Source: Pampus argenteus (lineage: Eukaryota > Chordata > Actinopteri > Scombriformes > Stromateidae). From it: a stretch of 64,000 bases of DNA. The stretch is from NCBI GenBank assembly GCA_036937835.1, contig CM072877.1:16050001-16114000 (forward strand), written 5' to 3'. This document shows, one piece after another, positions 12,701-26,600 of this stretch. A model generated the notes under the pieces. The model did no database searches. It was given only the letters and a program-made list of their open reading frames with translations, and had not been told where the DNA came from. Every line of letters begins with the position of its first letter. Position 1 is the first letter of the stretch. A program made the translations under genes and the position numbers.

Positions 12701-15700
12701 CAACTACAAAATAAAAATAAATATACATATATATATATATAAACAATTATGTGCATCAAATAATTGGAATAGTGATGTAGAACTTAATGCAGTAACCCAG
12801 TAGGATTTACATGGTGTGTAAAGCTCTGTCTGAAGAGGATTAGGGAAAAGATCCCTGATGATGGCCCCGTCATCTTCCCCTTTATCCAACCAGCGGCCAC
12901 ACGGGAAGCGCAGTTTCTGTCCCAGAGAAGGAGCATCAATCTCCACCCAGTCAAGGAACCAGCCTGCCGATCCTCCCCCTGAAACGTTGCCACGAATGAA
13001 CTTATTCACATGTGTACATACCGTAGATAAGTCGCATTATTCACTGCACAGGCAGAAGACTGTCCTACTGTACCACAGTTGTCGTGTCCAACACGCAGTT
13101 TCTTCAGTTGTCCGATGTCCACTGCTTCCACAGTGAACTCGTCAGTCATTCCCCGCTCAAACTTATTCTTATGAGTCTTAGAAGATTTCAGGTTAATTAT
13201 CCCTGCAGACAAGCACACAACAGAGTGATTGAATCGGTTAAAAACACATGCACACAGATATATAAATGCAGTATGATGGTCTGAAGTATTACCTGTGTCA
13301 TCCTTGGTGCCGTACATCATCATAAACACGTTGGCATCAGTTCCTGCGTACTTCTTGTCACCAGTTTTTATCTTCACTGTGTATGTTGTTGACATGGCTG
13401 TTGCAAGAACAAATCAAAGTAAATTCACATCTCTCCAGATGTTAGTACGGTATAATTCTTCAACTCACTGTTTCTCGCTTTCTCGGGGCAGCTATTATTT
13501 TCCTCTCACCTTTCTGTTCCAGACCGAGTGCGGCATCAGAGTCTTCCTCATCATCATCCCCCTTCTTCATAAAGGCCTCGTCCACAGGAACCAGCTCCCT
13601 GGCAAGCTGTCCATCATCCTCATCAATAGCCAGCCAGCGTTTACATGGGAAAAAGTACCTAAAACACATTATACCACATATTTTTTTGAAGTGTGCAGTA
13701 TAAATAGTGACAATACCATGATCAGACTTCAGACTTCAGACTGTTGCCTTTGTCCAAAAATATTAGCTGGCTGTGGTTTAAACCAGCATATTTCACAGTA
13801 CCATTTCACACCACACAGTGGAGCTATACAGACATTTAAGGAGCAAAAGTTCTATCTGCTGTGTAGGATGATGTTGTTTTGAGACACAGATTTTGTGTCT
13901 ACTGTGACTCAGCAAGGTGTAAACAATTTCTTATTTATGAAATGAATGATTGACTATGTTTTCTTACTATTAACTTGGTCATTCAGTCCTAAAGTTTTAT
14001 GTGATGATACTTGTGTCACGTCTAAATCAAAGCTCTGATGCTCTCTATTTAACTTCATATATATGACTTACGTAGTGTCATCTTTGTCGTCTACAATCTC
14101 CACCCTGTCCAAAAACCAGCCGGCACCGGCATGTTTGTTGTCATGTCGGATCCTCAGCTTCTTCAGGGTCCCCAGGTCGACGGCTGTGATGTTGAAAATG
14201 TCCTCCTGGGTCATACGCAAACAATCCGGTGACAAAGGGTCAAGATATGTCAGAGGTCTTAAGTTAGCAGTCCATGAGAACCTCATTACTTATTTATTTG
14301 ATCTGTACTTAACCTGTACGCCTCTTTAGATCCAACATGTGTTTGACAAGAGAGACTTAGTCAGGTAAAGAGTATCGATGATGTAAAACAGAGCGAATAA
14401 AACAAATACATCTACAATACATTATGAACAGTGGAAGAGGAAAACTTAATACATATCTATAGTCTCTAGCATGTTATGGGGCCCCTGTTCTTAGTCACCC
14501 AAAAGAGTAAAATCAGTTTTATTGAAACTGGAACCAACGCGTAGACATAGTTTTTGCAGTTATCTTAAGTTTAGGTTAACAAATATCAAACTATTCCTTC
14601 AATAGACAGCTCACCTGGTCTTTCTCAAATTTGTTCAGGTTGTTTGACTTCCTGAGCCGTCGCTCCCCCGTGTCACCGATCTCTCCGTAGATGTTGATGT
14701 AAACATTGGCATCGGTCCCCGCTCCCCACATAGACCCAGTGAACACATGGATCTCATATGAGTTCACTGCGAGGAAAACACAGTGCTCATCACCATCAGT
14801 GACATTTTCATGTTGCATAATGACATTTGTATAGTTTCACTAATCCACCGTCAATTGCAAATGTTACAACTACAGCATTAGCAAGTAGCCTTTAAATGCA
14901 AATAACAGTGGGTCTCTACTCACCCTCCAGGTCTTCATTGTCCTCAGTCAGCAGCTCAACCACAATCTCCCCGTCTTCCTCATCCCTGGCCAGCCAGCGG
15001 TTACAGGGGAAAGCGAATGTCTCCACTACTTCTTGGAGCTCTTCAACTATCTCCACCTCCTCTTCTTCCTCTTTCTTCTTCTTTTTCTTGTCCTTCTTCT
15101 TGTCTTTCTTGGTGTCCTCCTTCTTCACCTCAACCTGCACCATAGCCATCGTCAGCCGCTTGATGTCCACAGTCTCCAAGAACCAGCCGTCTCCGATACC
15201 CTTACCGTCATGGCAGATGCGTATCTTGTAGATCTTGCCAACGTCCTGAGCCTCAATCTGGGTTGTAGATACAAAACTGTGTTCAAACCAGGAACTTAAA
15301 TCTCCAAAAGACGTTGACACAACACAGCCTTCATACGGACCTTGAAGATCTCAGTGGTGCCGCGTTCAAAATTGTTGGAGCGACTCATTAGAGTGAGAAC
15401 TTCAGTTTTTCCTTCCTCTCCATAGATCTGACAGTAGACGTTGGCGTTGGTGCCACCTGCACGCACATCCCCTGTGATCACTGTTACTTCATAGTTGATC
15501 ACTGTTGTAGAAGGGGTATGGCAGAAGTTTATGTGGATCAGAATCTCATAATCACTGTTATGGTATTTAAAATGATCTGACTGCACAGTACATTTTATGT
15601 TTGTTGTTATTTACATTGTTCAATGTCCAGGACCTCGCTGGGATAAATCTCCACCTCCACTTTCCCATCAGCCTCGTCCTTGCAGAGCCAGCGGTGGCTC

Positions 15701-18700
15701 GGGAACATGTACTGCATCCCATGAACTGGCACAGAGATCTGCACACTGTCCAGAAACCATCCAGCTCGCAGACCCTCGTTGGTGTGGCCAATCAGGAGAC
15801 GGCTGATCTGTATGTACGGATGAAACAGAATTAGGAAAACATAAATTGTGCTCTCTGTGAAGTATACGTGCATATCTAATGAACTTGCCTTTCCAATGTC
15901 AAAGGTTTCAATGGTAAAGACGTCAGTCTGTCCTGTCTCAAAGTAATTCCTGAGGTCATTGTCAGAGACCGCCAGTATCATCTTGTTGGTATCACCCTTC
16001 TCCCCATACAGCTTGACAAACACCCTGGAGTCAGAGCTGGCCCCATTCACACTGCCTGTTTTAATTGCTATGTGGTAGCTGATATCTGAAATTAAGCACA
16101 GTAATTTGAATATATACTCATTTAAAAAAAAAAAAAAAAAAGTTTGTTAACCCATTTTTGGTTTTAAATGTTCTTTATGCACTCACTAAAGAGACGTAGG
16201 CCATCTCCCGCTGGGACTAACTCACGGACAATCTGACCATCGTCCTCATTACGGTCCAACCACCTCAAGGAAAATGCATAGAAACATACAGATTTAATCC
16301 TAAATCAGTAAATATAGGATGGGAAGAACCGTATATCCCTTAAATCTCTCTAAAAATGAAATATAAAGAAATACATATAAATATAGAGATAAAACATAGA
16401 AAGTTTCTAAAATTTAAGAAACCATTCTGGTAAAAAAGAAGGCAGTGTATTTAGTTTACACAAGACGACAGACACATAAAGAGAGGAAAGAATATAGGAG
16501 AACAGGTGGGATACAAAGATTATAATAGTGTATATTGAACCAAGGTATTCATTATAACTATTAATTATATTATTATTATTACAAGTTGTCTAAAGCTACA
16601 CTCAACACTAAAACAAGAATGCAGCTGTGTGTTCTGTGTTGTTTTTGCATAGGATGCTATCAAACCTTTCCCTTTTAACAGGATAGACACTCAGGAAGAG
16701 GCTCTTTAACAAACGTAACACTGCACCTCAACCTTGCAGTTTGGCTCCAGTTACTGAAGAGAAAAACTGTCTGACCGCTGTGCATTTAGTGCCCATTTGT
16801 AATGCCAGACTCATCCATCAGCTGCCTACTTAAACATGCCACTGGTGAGCTAGTAAACGTAAACGTAAAATCTTATGAGGCTTTTAAGACAGTTTGAAGA
16901 ATTTTGTCCAGATGGCTGGTGTTTTGGTGGGTTGTTAGAATAAAATAATAAATGAATAATTAAGGAAATTAAAAAAAAAAAAAAAAAGAACTAAAAATTT
17001 CCTCAAGTAAAGGAGCAGGCATTTTGGGAAATGTGCTTTCCTGCGGATTAAGTTAAATGAGCAGATCAATGCTACTTTCATGTATGTATGATAATTATGA
17101 AGCCACAGCCAGCAGGTGGTTAGCTTAAAGACTGGAAACAGGGAAGAACAGCCAGTTCAAAGTTATACAAAGTTTAAAAATACATGTACCACCTCTAAAT
17201 TTGATTAAATAACACATCACATCTCATTTATTTAATAAAAAGGAAGTCACTCTGCCCAGCCAAAAAACCCCTGCAAAACCACAACTTGATCCGTACAAGA
17301 TTTGGTTGTACGGATTAAACAAAGCAAGATATAATGTGTAATATAGTGAACCACATAAGCAGGTGAACTCTTTTATGTTTGGACAGAGCCAGGTGATCTT
17401 TCTTTTCCATTTTACAGCCTTTATGCTAAGCTAAGATACCTGTCTCCTGGCTTTCTACCATGGTATTGATATTATCATTGTCCATGTTCTCAATTTGCTG
17501 GATAGCTTCTGGCCAGCTGATATGGAAACTGTCACTGACACTAGATATCATCTGGATATCAATCCAGCCAAAGTAATTGTTCAGAGAATTGTTGTGGGAA
17601 AAGGCCCTAGTTTCTGGATGTGTCCTAGATTTTTTTTAAAATAGCCTGTATTCAGCCACTACTAAAATGACCATTAATTTTTTTTTTAAAATTGACCGAT
17701 CTCAAAATTGTCCAAAATCTTCCAATATTCTTGAGAAACTGGTTTTAGAAACTGGAAGCACTCCATAACAACAGCATTTTAAAGACATTTAAATTAGCAT
17801 TTTGCAACATAGCACCAAAACAGCTTGTCTAAGGGTTACAAATGACTTATTAATAGCTGCAGACACTGGACACTTCTTTGTACTGATGCTGCTTGACCTT
17901 AGCGCACCATTCGACACCATCGATCACACTATGCTAATTAATAAACTTAAGGATTCTGTAGACATTCCTGGAACGGCCTCGAGTGGTTCTCCTTCTATCT
18001 GTCAAACAGAACATGTCTCAATTAATTTATTCATCTCTCAAACTGCACAGACAACATATGGCATATCTCAAGGATAAATTCTTTGACCAATTCTGTTGTC
18101 TTTGTATATGCTGTTAGGTCATATCATCAATCGATATACAGATGATACACAGTTATATCTGTCTGTTAAACCCTCTGAATGCAACAAGCTGACCACATTA
18201 CAGAGCTGCTTATCTTATGTGAGAGACTGGATGTCACAAAATGAAACGCTCTTCTCACATCACCCCAGTTTTAGTCTCTTTGCACTGGTTACCAATTTAT
18301 TTTCTTTTACATGTGTGATTATTTTGCTCCTAGCTTGAAAAGTTCTGTACAAAAAAAAACTCTTGACAAGAATTATTTTAAGTCATGTGTAATGTATTAT
18401 TGTCTTACCTGAAACAGGGGAACTCAATGGCTAAACTCTCTGGCTGGCCCTCCTCTCTGACCATCACCTTATCAAGAAACCAACCACAACCCCCACCGTG
18501 GCCATCATGACCTACACGCACCCTACGCACCTGGCCCAAGGCCACGGCCTCGATGAGAAACTCATCGTGCTGAAAGAAGAGAGAAAACTGGTTGTTTGCG
18601 CTGCCTTTCCTAAACAATAATTATTTATTGTTTGTTTTCTGTGTATTAATAACTCACTTACGTTGCCCTTTTCAAATTTGTTGACATTGTTTTTGCTCAT

Positions 18701-21700
18701 GATCATGAGTCGCTCCCCTGTGTCACCCAGGTCACCGATAATATTGAGGAAGACGCTGGCATCGGTGCCACTGCCGCTGACGTTGCCCGTGCAGATGGTG
18801 ACACGATACTTTATCACTGAGTGAAAAAAAACAGTGACAACATAGAGTCCAGATATCTGCACCGACTGTTGGTTCACTTTATATACTCTGTGTGTGTCTT
18901 ACAGAGCAGCGGCTCATCGATGAGCGCTCCGATAGCTGGTAGCTCTCTGGTGATCTCATTGTCGTCTTCATTGATGTCCAGCCAACGGCCGCATTCAAAA
19001 GAATATTTCTCCACCGTCAGAGTCTTCAGCAAAGTGACCTGCAAAAAGTCACGACCTCGAGTGGCATCATATTCAGTACACATACAAATTACAAATCTTT
19101 ATCTTCATCTCTAGTTCATGATACCTTTCAAACAAGCAGCAGAGATATTAAAGGTCACTATGGAAATGGAGAGGGGGCATATTGGGGTTGGACTTGGATA
19201 AAGACAAGATAAATAAACAAGACTTGGCAGCATGCTAACATGTTCACATGTATAGTATACTGATGTTTAGCTGGTGTAATGTATATCAAGCTTGTCAGCA
19301 TTATAAACACACAGCTGTGTGCAGCTGAGATTGATGGGAATATAATTCATTTTGCAGGTATTTGGTCATAAACCAAAGCAATGAACAAATTCATATTCAG
19401 ACCTGATGATGCTGCTGAATAAAAAGTTATGGGATCATCAAAGTGATTACTTGTGGGGATCAGGTGCAAGAAACTCAAATGTTGTGTCAGTGCTGTGAGG
19501 GGACATAATACAACAGATTTAACAGCTTACATTGACAGATCAGACAGAGCAATGGGTCTCACCCTCGCTAAATGCCAGCCGGCGAATGGATGTCTCTTCT
19601 CGTGCCAGATGCGCAGTTTCAGCAGTCTTCCTATATCTGGCAATTCAATCTAAAATGTTTCCAGAAGATAAAAAAAAACAAGAGAAAAAGAATTTCTCTG
19701 AAAATATACATATATATATATCTATATATCTCAAAATACTAAATTATGGGAAAAGGAAAAGGTACTGCAATAAATAATCCAGGTCTTACCACAAATTTAT
19801 CAAGCTGGCCCTGTTCAAAACTGTCTGAGTTGTTTTCCAGTTTGATCTCATCAGACTTGCCATTCTCTCCATAGATCTGCAGAAACACTTGGGCGTCTGT
19901 TCCTGCCCCCTTCACATCTGAAGTCCAAATCCACAGGGACCATGGGTACTCTGGAGTCAAAGAAGAGTAGTTTGTAACAACTCAAAATGTTTTCAGAACG
20001 GGTTATAATTCAGGGAACGGGTTTGCATTTCTTTCATTAATAAAGCCACCCACTCTTCTGTTTCTTCTGCCTGAGAGAGACCATCTCGTACAACTCCCTC
20101 TCAATCAGTCCGTCCCCCTCGTCCTCATCCAGCCACATCCCGCACGGAAATGTCTGCTCAATCCCCGTGAACGGACAGTATATCACCACCTAGAAGGGAA
20201 ATGGGTGCTAGTTGGATAAATGACACTTTGAAAAACCACTCTGTTACCAAAAACAAAAGTAAAGCACCTTTTCACAGTACCACCCTGCACCAACAGCTCC
20301 ATTATCATGTCCAATAGTGACCCTGCTGAGTGGGCTGATCAGTTCGCAAATCTCCACATTGAAAATGTCGATGAGACCGCGCTCGAAAGCACCGCCCTCC
20401 AGGAAGACTTTGCCACTGTTTTTCAAGCCCTTGGACCCATGCATGACCATGTGGATCTTTGAGTTGGTGCCCGCACCTCTCACATTTCCAGTCATCACTT
20501 GTACATTGTATACGACCCCTATGTACACAGAAGCAAAATACAGATGCAAAACACATAAAAACACTAATTTATCAGTGAATTCGGATGGAATAAGATATGA
20601 TCAATTTTATTTGTCTATAGGGGTAATGTGCTCACCCATTGGTTGCACTGCTCCAACCAACACATCTCTCTGTATTTTGCCATCATCTTCATCCATCGCA
20701 AACCAGCGAATAACTGGGAACTCATACACTTCTTTATTCCCCATGTCATCAATTACGACCTGGACAGACCAGAAAAGTGTCATATTAAAGGAAAAACCTC
20801 AAGGGATGACAGGAGAAATATGACAAATACAGATGTTTTAAAGGGGGACGCATCATGTTTTTGCATTGAAGAACCAATCCAAAGTCTTCAGGGGGGCCCT
20901 TCTTCTTCTCTCCGTTATTTAAGCAACTGCCTTGCACTTAGAAATCCCCAGACGACAGACGGAGAGAGCTCCGATCATCTGGTATCATGAGACTACAACT
21001 TCCCCATCAAACTTTGACGACAATTGTTCGTGCATGCCCACAAATGGACAACGGTTCGATAGTCATAATATTTGAGAAGTTTCTATTTAGAGTAAAGACC
21101 AAGAAAACTATAAATGTAAACATTGAAATGTGCATGATATGGCCTCCTTAATACAGGGTATGACAGGTCACAGTGTGAGTATGGAAGAATAGTGTTCATG
21201 TCTCTATTAGCACTAAGCCAAATAGTACTGAATCTGTTTTAGCTCAGACATGTTTCCTTTTGTGTACGAGCAGGAAATATGCATATGAAAGTGTAGGAAG
21301 CACATGCCTTATCAAGAAACCATCCAGCTGATGAACCTCTGTTGTTGTGGCCAATGGTGATTTTCTTCAGCCTTCCCAAGTTTGGAGCTTCTATCGTAAA
21401 CTTGTCCTCGGAACCGCGTTCAAAGTTATCTTTGTCACTGTCAAGTCGCCTCTCTCCTGTCATAATACAAAACAAGGCATGTTGGTATGGGGATGAAACA
21501 CACTAAAAATCATATTTAGGATATTAGTGTCACCTGTGTCGCCATTCTCTCCAAAGATATTAAGGAAGACATCGGCATCGGTTCCACTTCCCTTCATGTC
21601 AGCAGTGAACACACTCACTATGTATTTATTTGCTGCAAGACACGTAGAATAGACAGATGACATATATAAAAACATACCAGAACCAATTTACTGCCTGGAC

Positions 21701-23644
21701 AAGTTACATAAATATCACTAATCATAATTACCAGATGGACTTTTCTATTGTCATAAGGCAGGTTTGCCTTGCTAATCCACACTGAGACAGTTTCCAGGTT
21801 AAATATTCATAACTGTGTGCGTGTTGTGTTTGTTACAGCCAAATTGCTGTGACCACTGCCTCACAGCACAGCCTGTCTTTATCTTTATCTCGGCTTCACG
21901 ACGCTCTGCTTGACTGACTGCAGGTATTAAGATGTTAGATCACATTGCAGCAGAGAGCACAGGGGATGGTTTACCTGAGAATTACACTTGGATGCAATTC
22001 AATTACAACCTGAAACATTAGGATGATCTGATCTATCATGCAACTTTGTGTATAACTGACCGGACACGTGGCACTCATAGTGACAAGTTTGTTTTCTGGT
22101 GTTTTGTCTGGTATTTATGATACCCAGATTTTGAAATACCTTTCTACTTGGTTGCATTAATTCAGGAAAATAACCATTATAATTGTAGTTGGACTATATT
22201 TTTGTGTTTGTATTTGGGATTTGTTTGCTGCTAACATGGCCTACATTTTGGGACATCCATGGGGTTCATGCTGCCCAGCAGGTCCCTGACAAACAAGTTG
22301 TCACCCTCCTCCCGACTCAGCCAGTTGTTGCAGGCGAAATAGAAGCGCAGATGGGGTCGGTTCATGTCGGTCACCACCACCCTGTCCAAGAACCAGCTGG
22401 CGTTCATCCCTGTGTTATCGTGCTCAATCCTGGGGAAATCAACATAGTGTGACATGAATTCACCCTGCAGGTAATCATAACTCAGCCTAACTCACATGCT
22501 CCAATCCCATTTGAGTTTGTTTGAACTCTGGACTAGAATAACATACATAAATAATGCAACCAATTTATGAATAGCTGTCATATTAAATGTAGACTGGTGA
22601 GCAGCTTGTATAGGTTACTATACAAGAGTTGGTCCCTCTGCCTGATATCATATCTGTTAATACTATATTTTACATATCCAAGTAAAATAGAAATCTAAAA
22701 CTATTTCTCATGGATTGACTCTTCTGTCAGTGTCAACAAAATTTCAAAGGCATGAAATTTCATTCTCGACTTTGGAAAGATAAAGCCCTAAATCCAGGTC
22801 CACTTACTGGATTAATATATATAATATCCAGCATAACAGTCTTTATCCACATATGAGTGTGCGCGGTTGTAACAGAGATGAAGCTGACATGCAAGCTCAA
22901 TAATTTATTATTTTATTCATAGGACTTCTCATCCATGTTGATTTAAAGGTTATGCATAGATTGTTTTGTTGTTTTTGTGTTATTGTTTGTACGACAGATC
23001 CATCTTCATGACAGCTGAGCAAACTGTTCACTGTTAAAAATATAAAACAAGCCGCTCTTTCTTTGGGATTGTTTTGTCAAATATTGTAGAACATGCTAAG
23101 GGAAAAAAACCCTTCCATGGTTCTGCATTATCTGAACCACATTGCAGTAGCAGTCTACTTTTTTACAACTTGACACTTTAAATGCTTCCTGCCGCCTCAT
23201 GACACTGTTCGCGTCTGGTGGCTGTCATGCAACTCATCTGGAGTGAGACACTAAACTCCCAACAACAGATGGGGCTTAACCTTCTGTCACAGGACGAAAT
23301 CCTTTGATGGCCAGCACAGCTGGAAAATAAGTGAGAAATGTTCCTGTGGGATCCCCTTTGTAAGCTGCTGTTTATCCTGTGTGAGGTAACCATGAAGCAC
23401 AAACAGTGATGCTGTCAGTGACCTGTAGCTGTGCTTTTCTCGGTATCTCCGAATATTAAAGGGGCCTTATAATATATCCATCTATAGATTATCACAGATC
23501 ACAGTCAGAACGGTGGAGTTTACCTTAGCTTCTTCAGAGGCCCCACGTAGTGTGTTTTGATACGGAAAACATCAGTCTTATTCTTTTCAAATGCAGTTCG
23601 GCTTCTGTGAATTGAGGAAACATTGAAAATGAATTTGGGAGATG

Positions 23645-23698
<54 letters not shown>

Positions 23699-26600
23699 TA
23701 CTATATTTGATTGAGAGATTACAGGGGAAAGAGGCAGTCCAGATAGACAACAACTCTTGAACAGTAAATTACATCTCCTGACTGATCTGGCTTAGGGTAC
23801 CCTGGTGGTCTCATGGCAGCCGTATAATCTGAAACCTCTGAAGGTCCAGCCACTTCAATGCTCCCCCCTCTTTCATCCTCCTCCTCCTCTTCATGCTTCT
23901 ACCCTTTACTTCGAAGAAATGGCCCTGTGCACGCAGCAGACCCCCTCTGCCAACCACAGTGAATCAGACACCCTCTTTTCCATTAGCAGAGAATACTTGG
24001 CTTTGTCTCTGACCCACATCTCCATCTGTTCTCCTCCCCTGTGCAATGCTCAACCCACGGACAATGGCAAGGCTCGCATAATTAAGGTGCACGGTGTCAT
24101 ATACTGTAAAAAAAAAAACTGCCAAGAATGAAATACTATCCAATACACATGAATACATGCCCTCATTCTCTCTTTGTGTACAATCACCTGTGGGAGAAGG
24201 ATGGGGAGACATTGATTATGAGGAAAAGCAAACCAAATGCAAACTTTGGGATTCATGTAATTTGAATCTTTTGTAATTACACTGAATGTCCAAAGAGTTG
24301 CATGTTTATTCTGCCACGATTGTTCAATCAGGCAAATACGCTAGAATCCATAGCAACCCTACCTTACCTGTATCATGTTGTAGTTTTAACCGATAATTAC
24401 ACAATACAGGCAGGACCTAATATATATTGGAGTAAGGTGAAACCCCTCACTATGCAAAAAGCCATCAACATCCATGTGTAGTACTTCATCAGCTGAGCAG
24501 CACTACAGTCACACAGCATGGAGATACTGAATACATGGCATGTTGATGCTGTCTGAAGTGGATGCATGAGACCACCACAAGGTGTGGGTGTCATGGTCCA
24601 GTGTGGCTTACAATAAGTTAGTATATCCTATACACTGCACAGGTAACCCTATCTGTCAATCAATGTGTGCAGAGATAAAGGGAGCCTGCTGCTGATAAGA
24701 TCCTCTGAGAGTCATTTGATCATCCACAGAAATGACATCGTGGTCTTCTTTCATTTGCCTCTGAATGGAAAAGAAGACCAGCCATGTCACATAGTTCCTC
24801 CTTACTCCAGATATTCTGTGTCCGACACTTTATACAACTGTATAGAAGAGAGATTACCCAGCCTTCTGCTATAATCAGCATTTTAAAAATTTCAGATTGG
24901 GTCGATATGGTTTTGACAAACAGAATTAAAGAGATTCTCGGTGTGCAGATTGAGTCTTCGGGGCATCAGGTTAATGCTGAGCAGGAGTGCTCTCTCATAC
25001 AGTGTTATATATATATATACACAATACAACCCAACACAAGGACAGAACCATAACCATTCTTTATCAGGTTGATTATAGAATACCTTTTTTCTGTGCTGAA
25101 AGATCAAAGAGGAATACAAAACATTAACAGTTAATAATTGACACAGACAAAGATTATAGCGCTGGAGTTAAAGTAGCTGCACTTACTGTAGAAACAGAAT
25201 GGAAAGACCTGTTTTTGAGTCTTAAAGAGTCTTCCTTGTCAAAACTCACTTGCTTGCCAGGTGAACCTTGGGCGTGACGCCAAAGTCTCCAAAAAGAGTA
25301 ACAAACACATTAGCATCAGTCCCGGCTCCCTTTACATCCCCAGTGACAGTGACCACCTCATACACTGGAAGAGAGATGAAAATGGATATTAGAAAGAGAA
25401 TAGAGAGATGACAATGTATGCCATGTTGTAATGAATATGCACAACCCCGTAAAGACGGGCTGAAACATCTAACGTTTGATCATTTCAACAGTAAAAAGTT
25501 AAACAAAAGGACGAACTCAAAGTCACATTCTCAGACAGCGTCCAATAATCTATAAACATTAGGGAGCATTATGTTTTCTTCCATGCACGGTTGCCAGGGA
25601 ATTCAATGCGGCGAATCTGCAGCGAATCCATGTCTGGTGTGATGCACCAGCCAGCCAAGCCTCTCTCACATTTCACAAATGTGTCTCTTCACCAAGTCAC
25701 CACATTGACAGGAAGGTAAACAGGATGAACACTTACCAGTCTGTAAAATCAGCCCCAATTTGTGTCATCTTGGGTCTTTGTATGTTGGGAAGTAGGTCTG
25801 GTATAGGATGATCTAGTGATTGTGTCACTTGTTACCATGAATCCCATGACTCATCAAATAATGTGTGATCCCTCATCATCTACACAAATAATCAATATTT
25901 TGTTGGAGAGGCCTTTTAAAAGTCACGCCTGAACCTGCCTTTGTTTAAGTTACAGTAACAACATTAAAACTTCAGCAGGAGATTAGCTATGAGCTTGTTG
26001 CCTGTGACTCAATAGCTTGGCCTATACAGTGGTAATTCTATAGTCCTGCTGAATTACTCTTGTCTCCTGTGGTTATGTAAGATGGACAGGAAGGGACATT
26101 CACACAAGCTATGTGACTTAAAGGTTAAGGTTATCTTTCTCTCTTAGTCAGAAAAACAATGGAGGATAAAGCGAAGAGAGAAAAGGACTGTTTTAATGGC
26201 ATGGCTTGGTTCCCTGTATCCATTGTCTTGGGTTAATGATTAAAGGAAGTGGTGAACTAAAACAGTTCATACATAGGAATGCATAAAGGAACAGGGAGTA
26301 GAGGATAAATGCAAACGAAGAAGGCTGCCAACAGAGAGATAGATTGCCTAAAACATCCAGGAGAGAAGGAAAGGAGAAGCAGAGACCTGATAAAGAGCAA
26401 TTTGACCATAGGGACATGGAGATCTAATTAACAGTGAGCAGAGCTATTAAAAGCTGATTGAAGAGAAAGAGAGACACCTGATAAAATCAGATAGACACTG
26501 GCCTGGTAAAACTGAGCCTTGATAAACTCCTCGGAGAGACAGTGTCAGAGGTAACAAAGACACATGCATAGACGCTGATGCTGAACGATACTTACTTCTC

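Larger units (their letters stand above)
16187..18816 (-). other. loxhd1: loxhd1 PLAT unit 5 (exons 13-15)
   Basis: The exons are 18662-18816, 18409-18569 and 16187-16263, encoding residues about 751-881. Motifs are SGSGTDASVFLNIIGDLGD, RVRVGHDGHGGGCGWFLDK and WLDRNEDDGQIVREL. The 2.1-kb intron 16264-18408 is far longer than its neighbours and holds two repeat insertions. Confidence 0.91.

Noticed and set aside
13295..13882. Plus-strand open frame of 195 codons
   Set aside because: It lies antisense across two loxhd1 exons and their intron, with no family resemblance.
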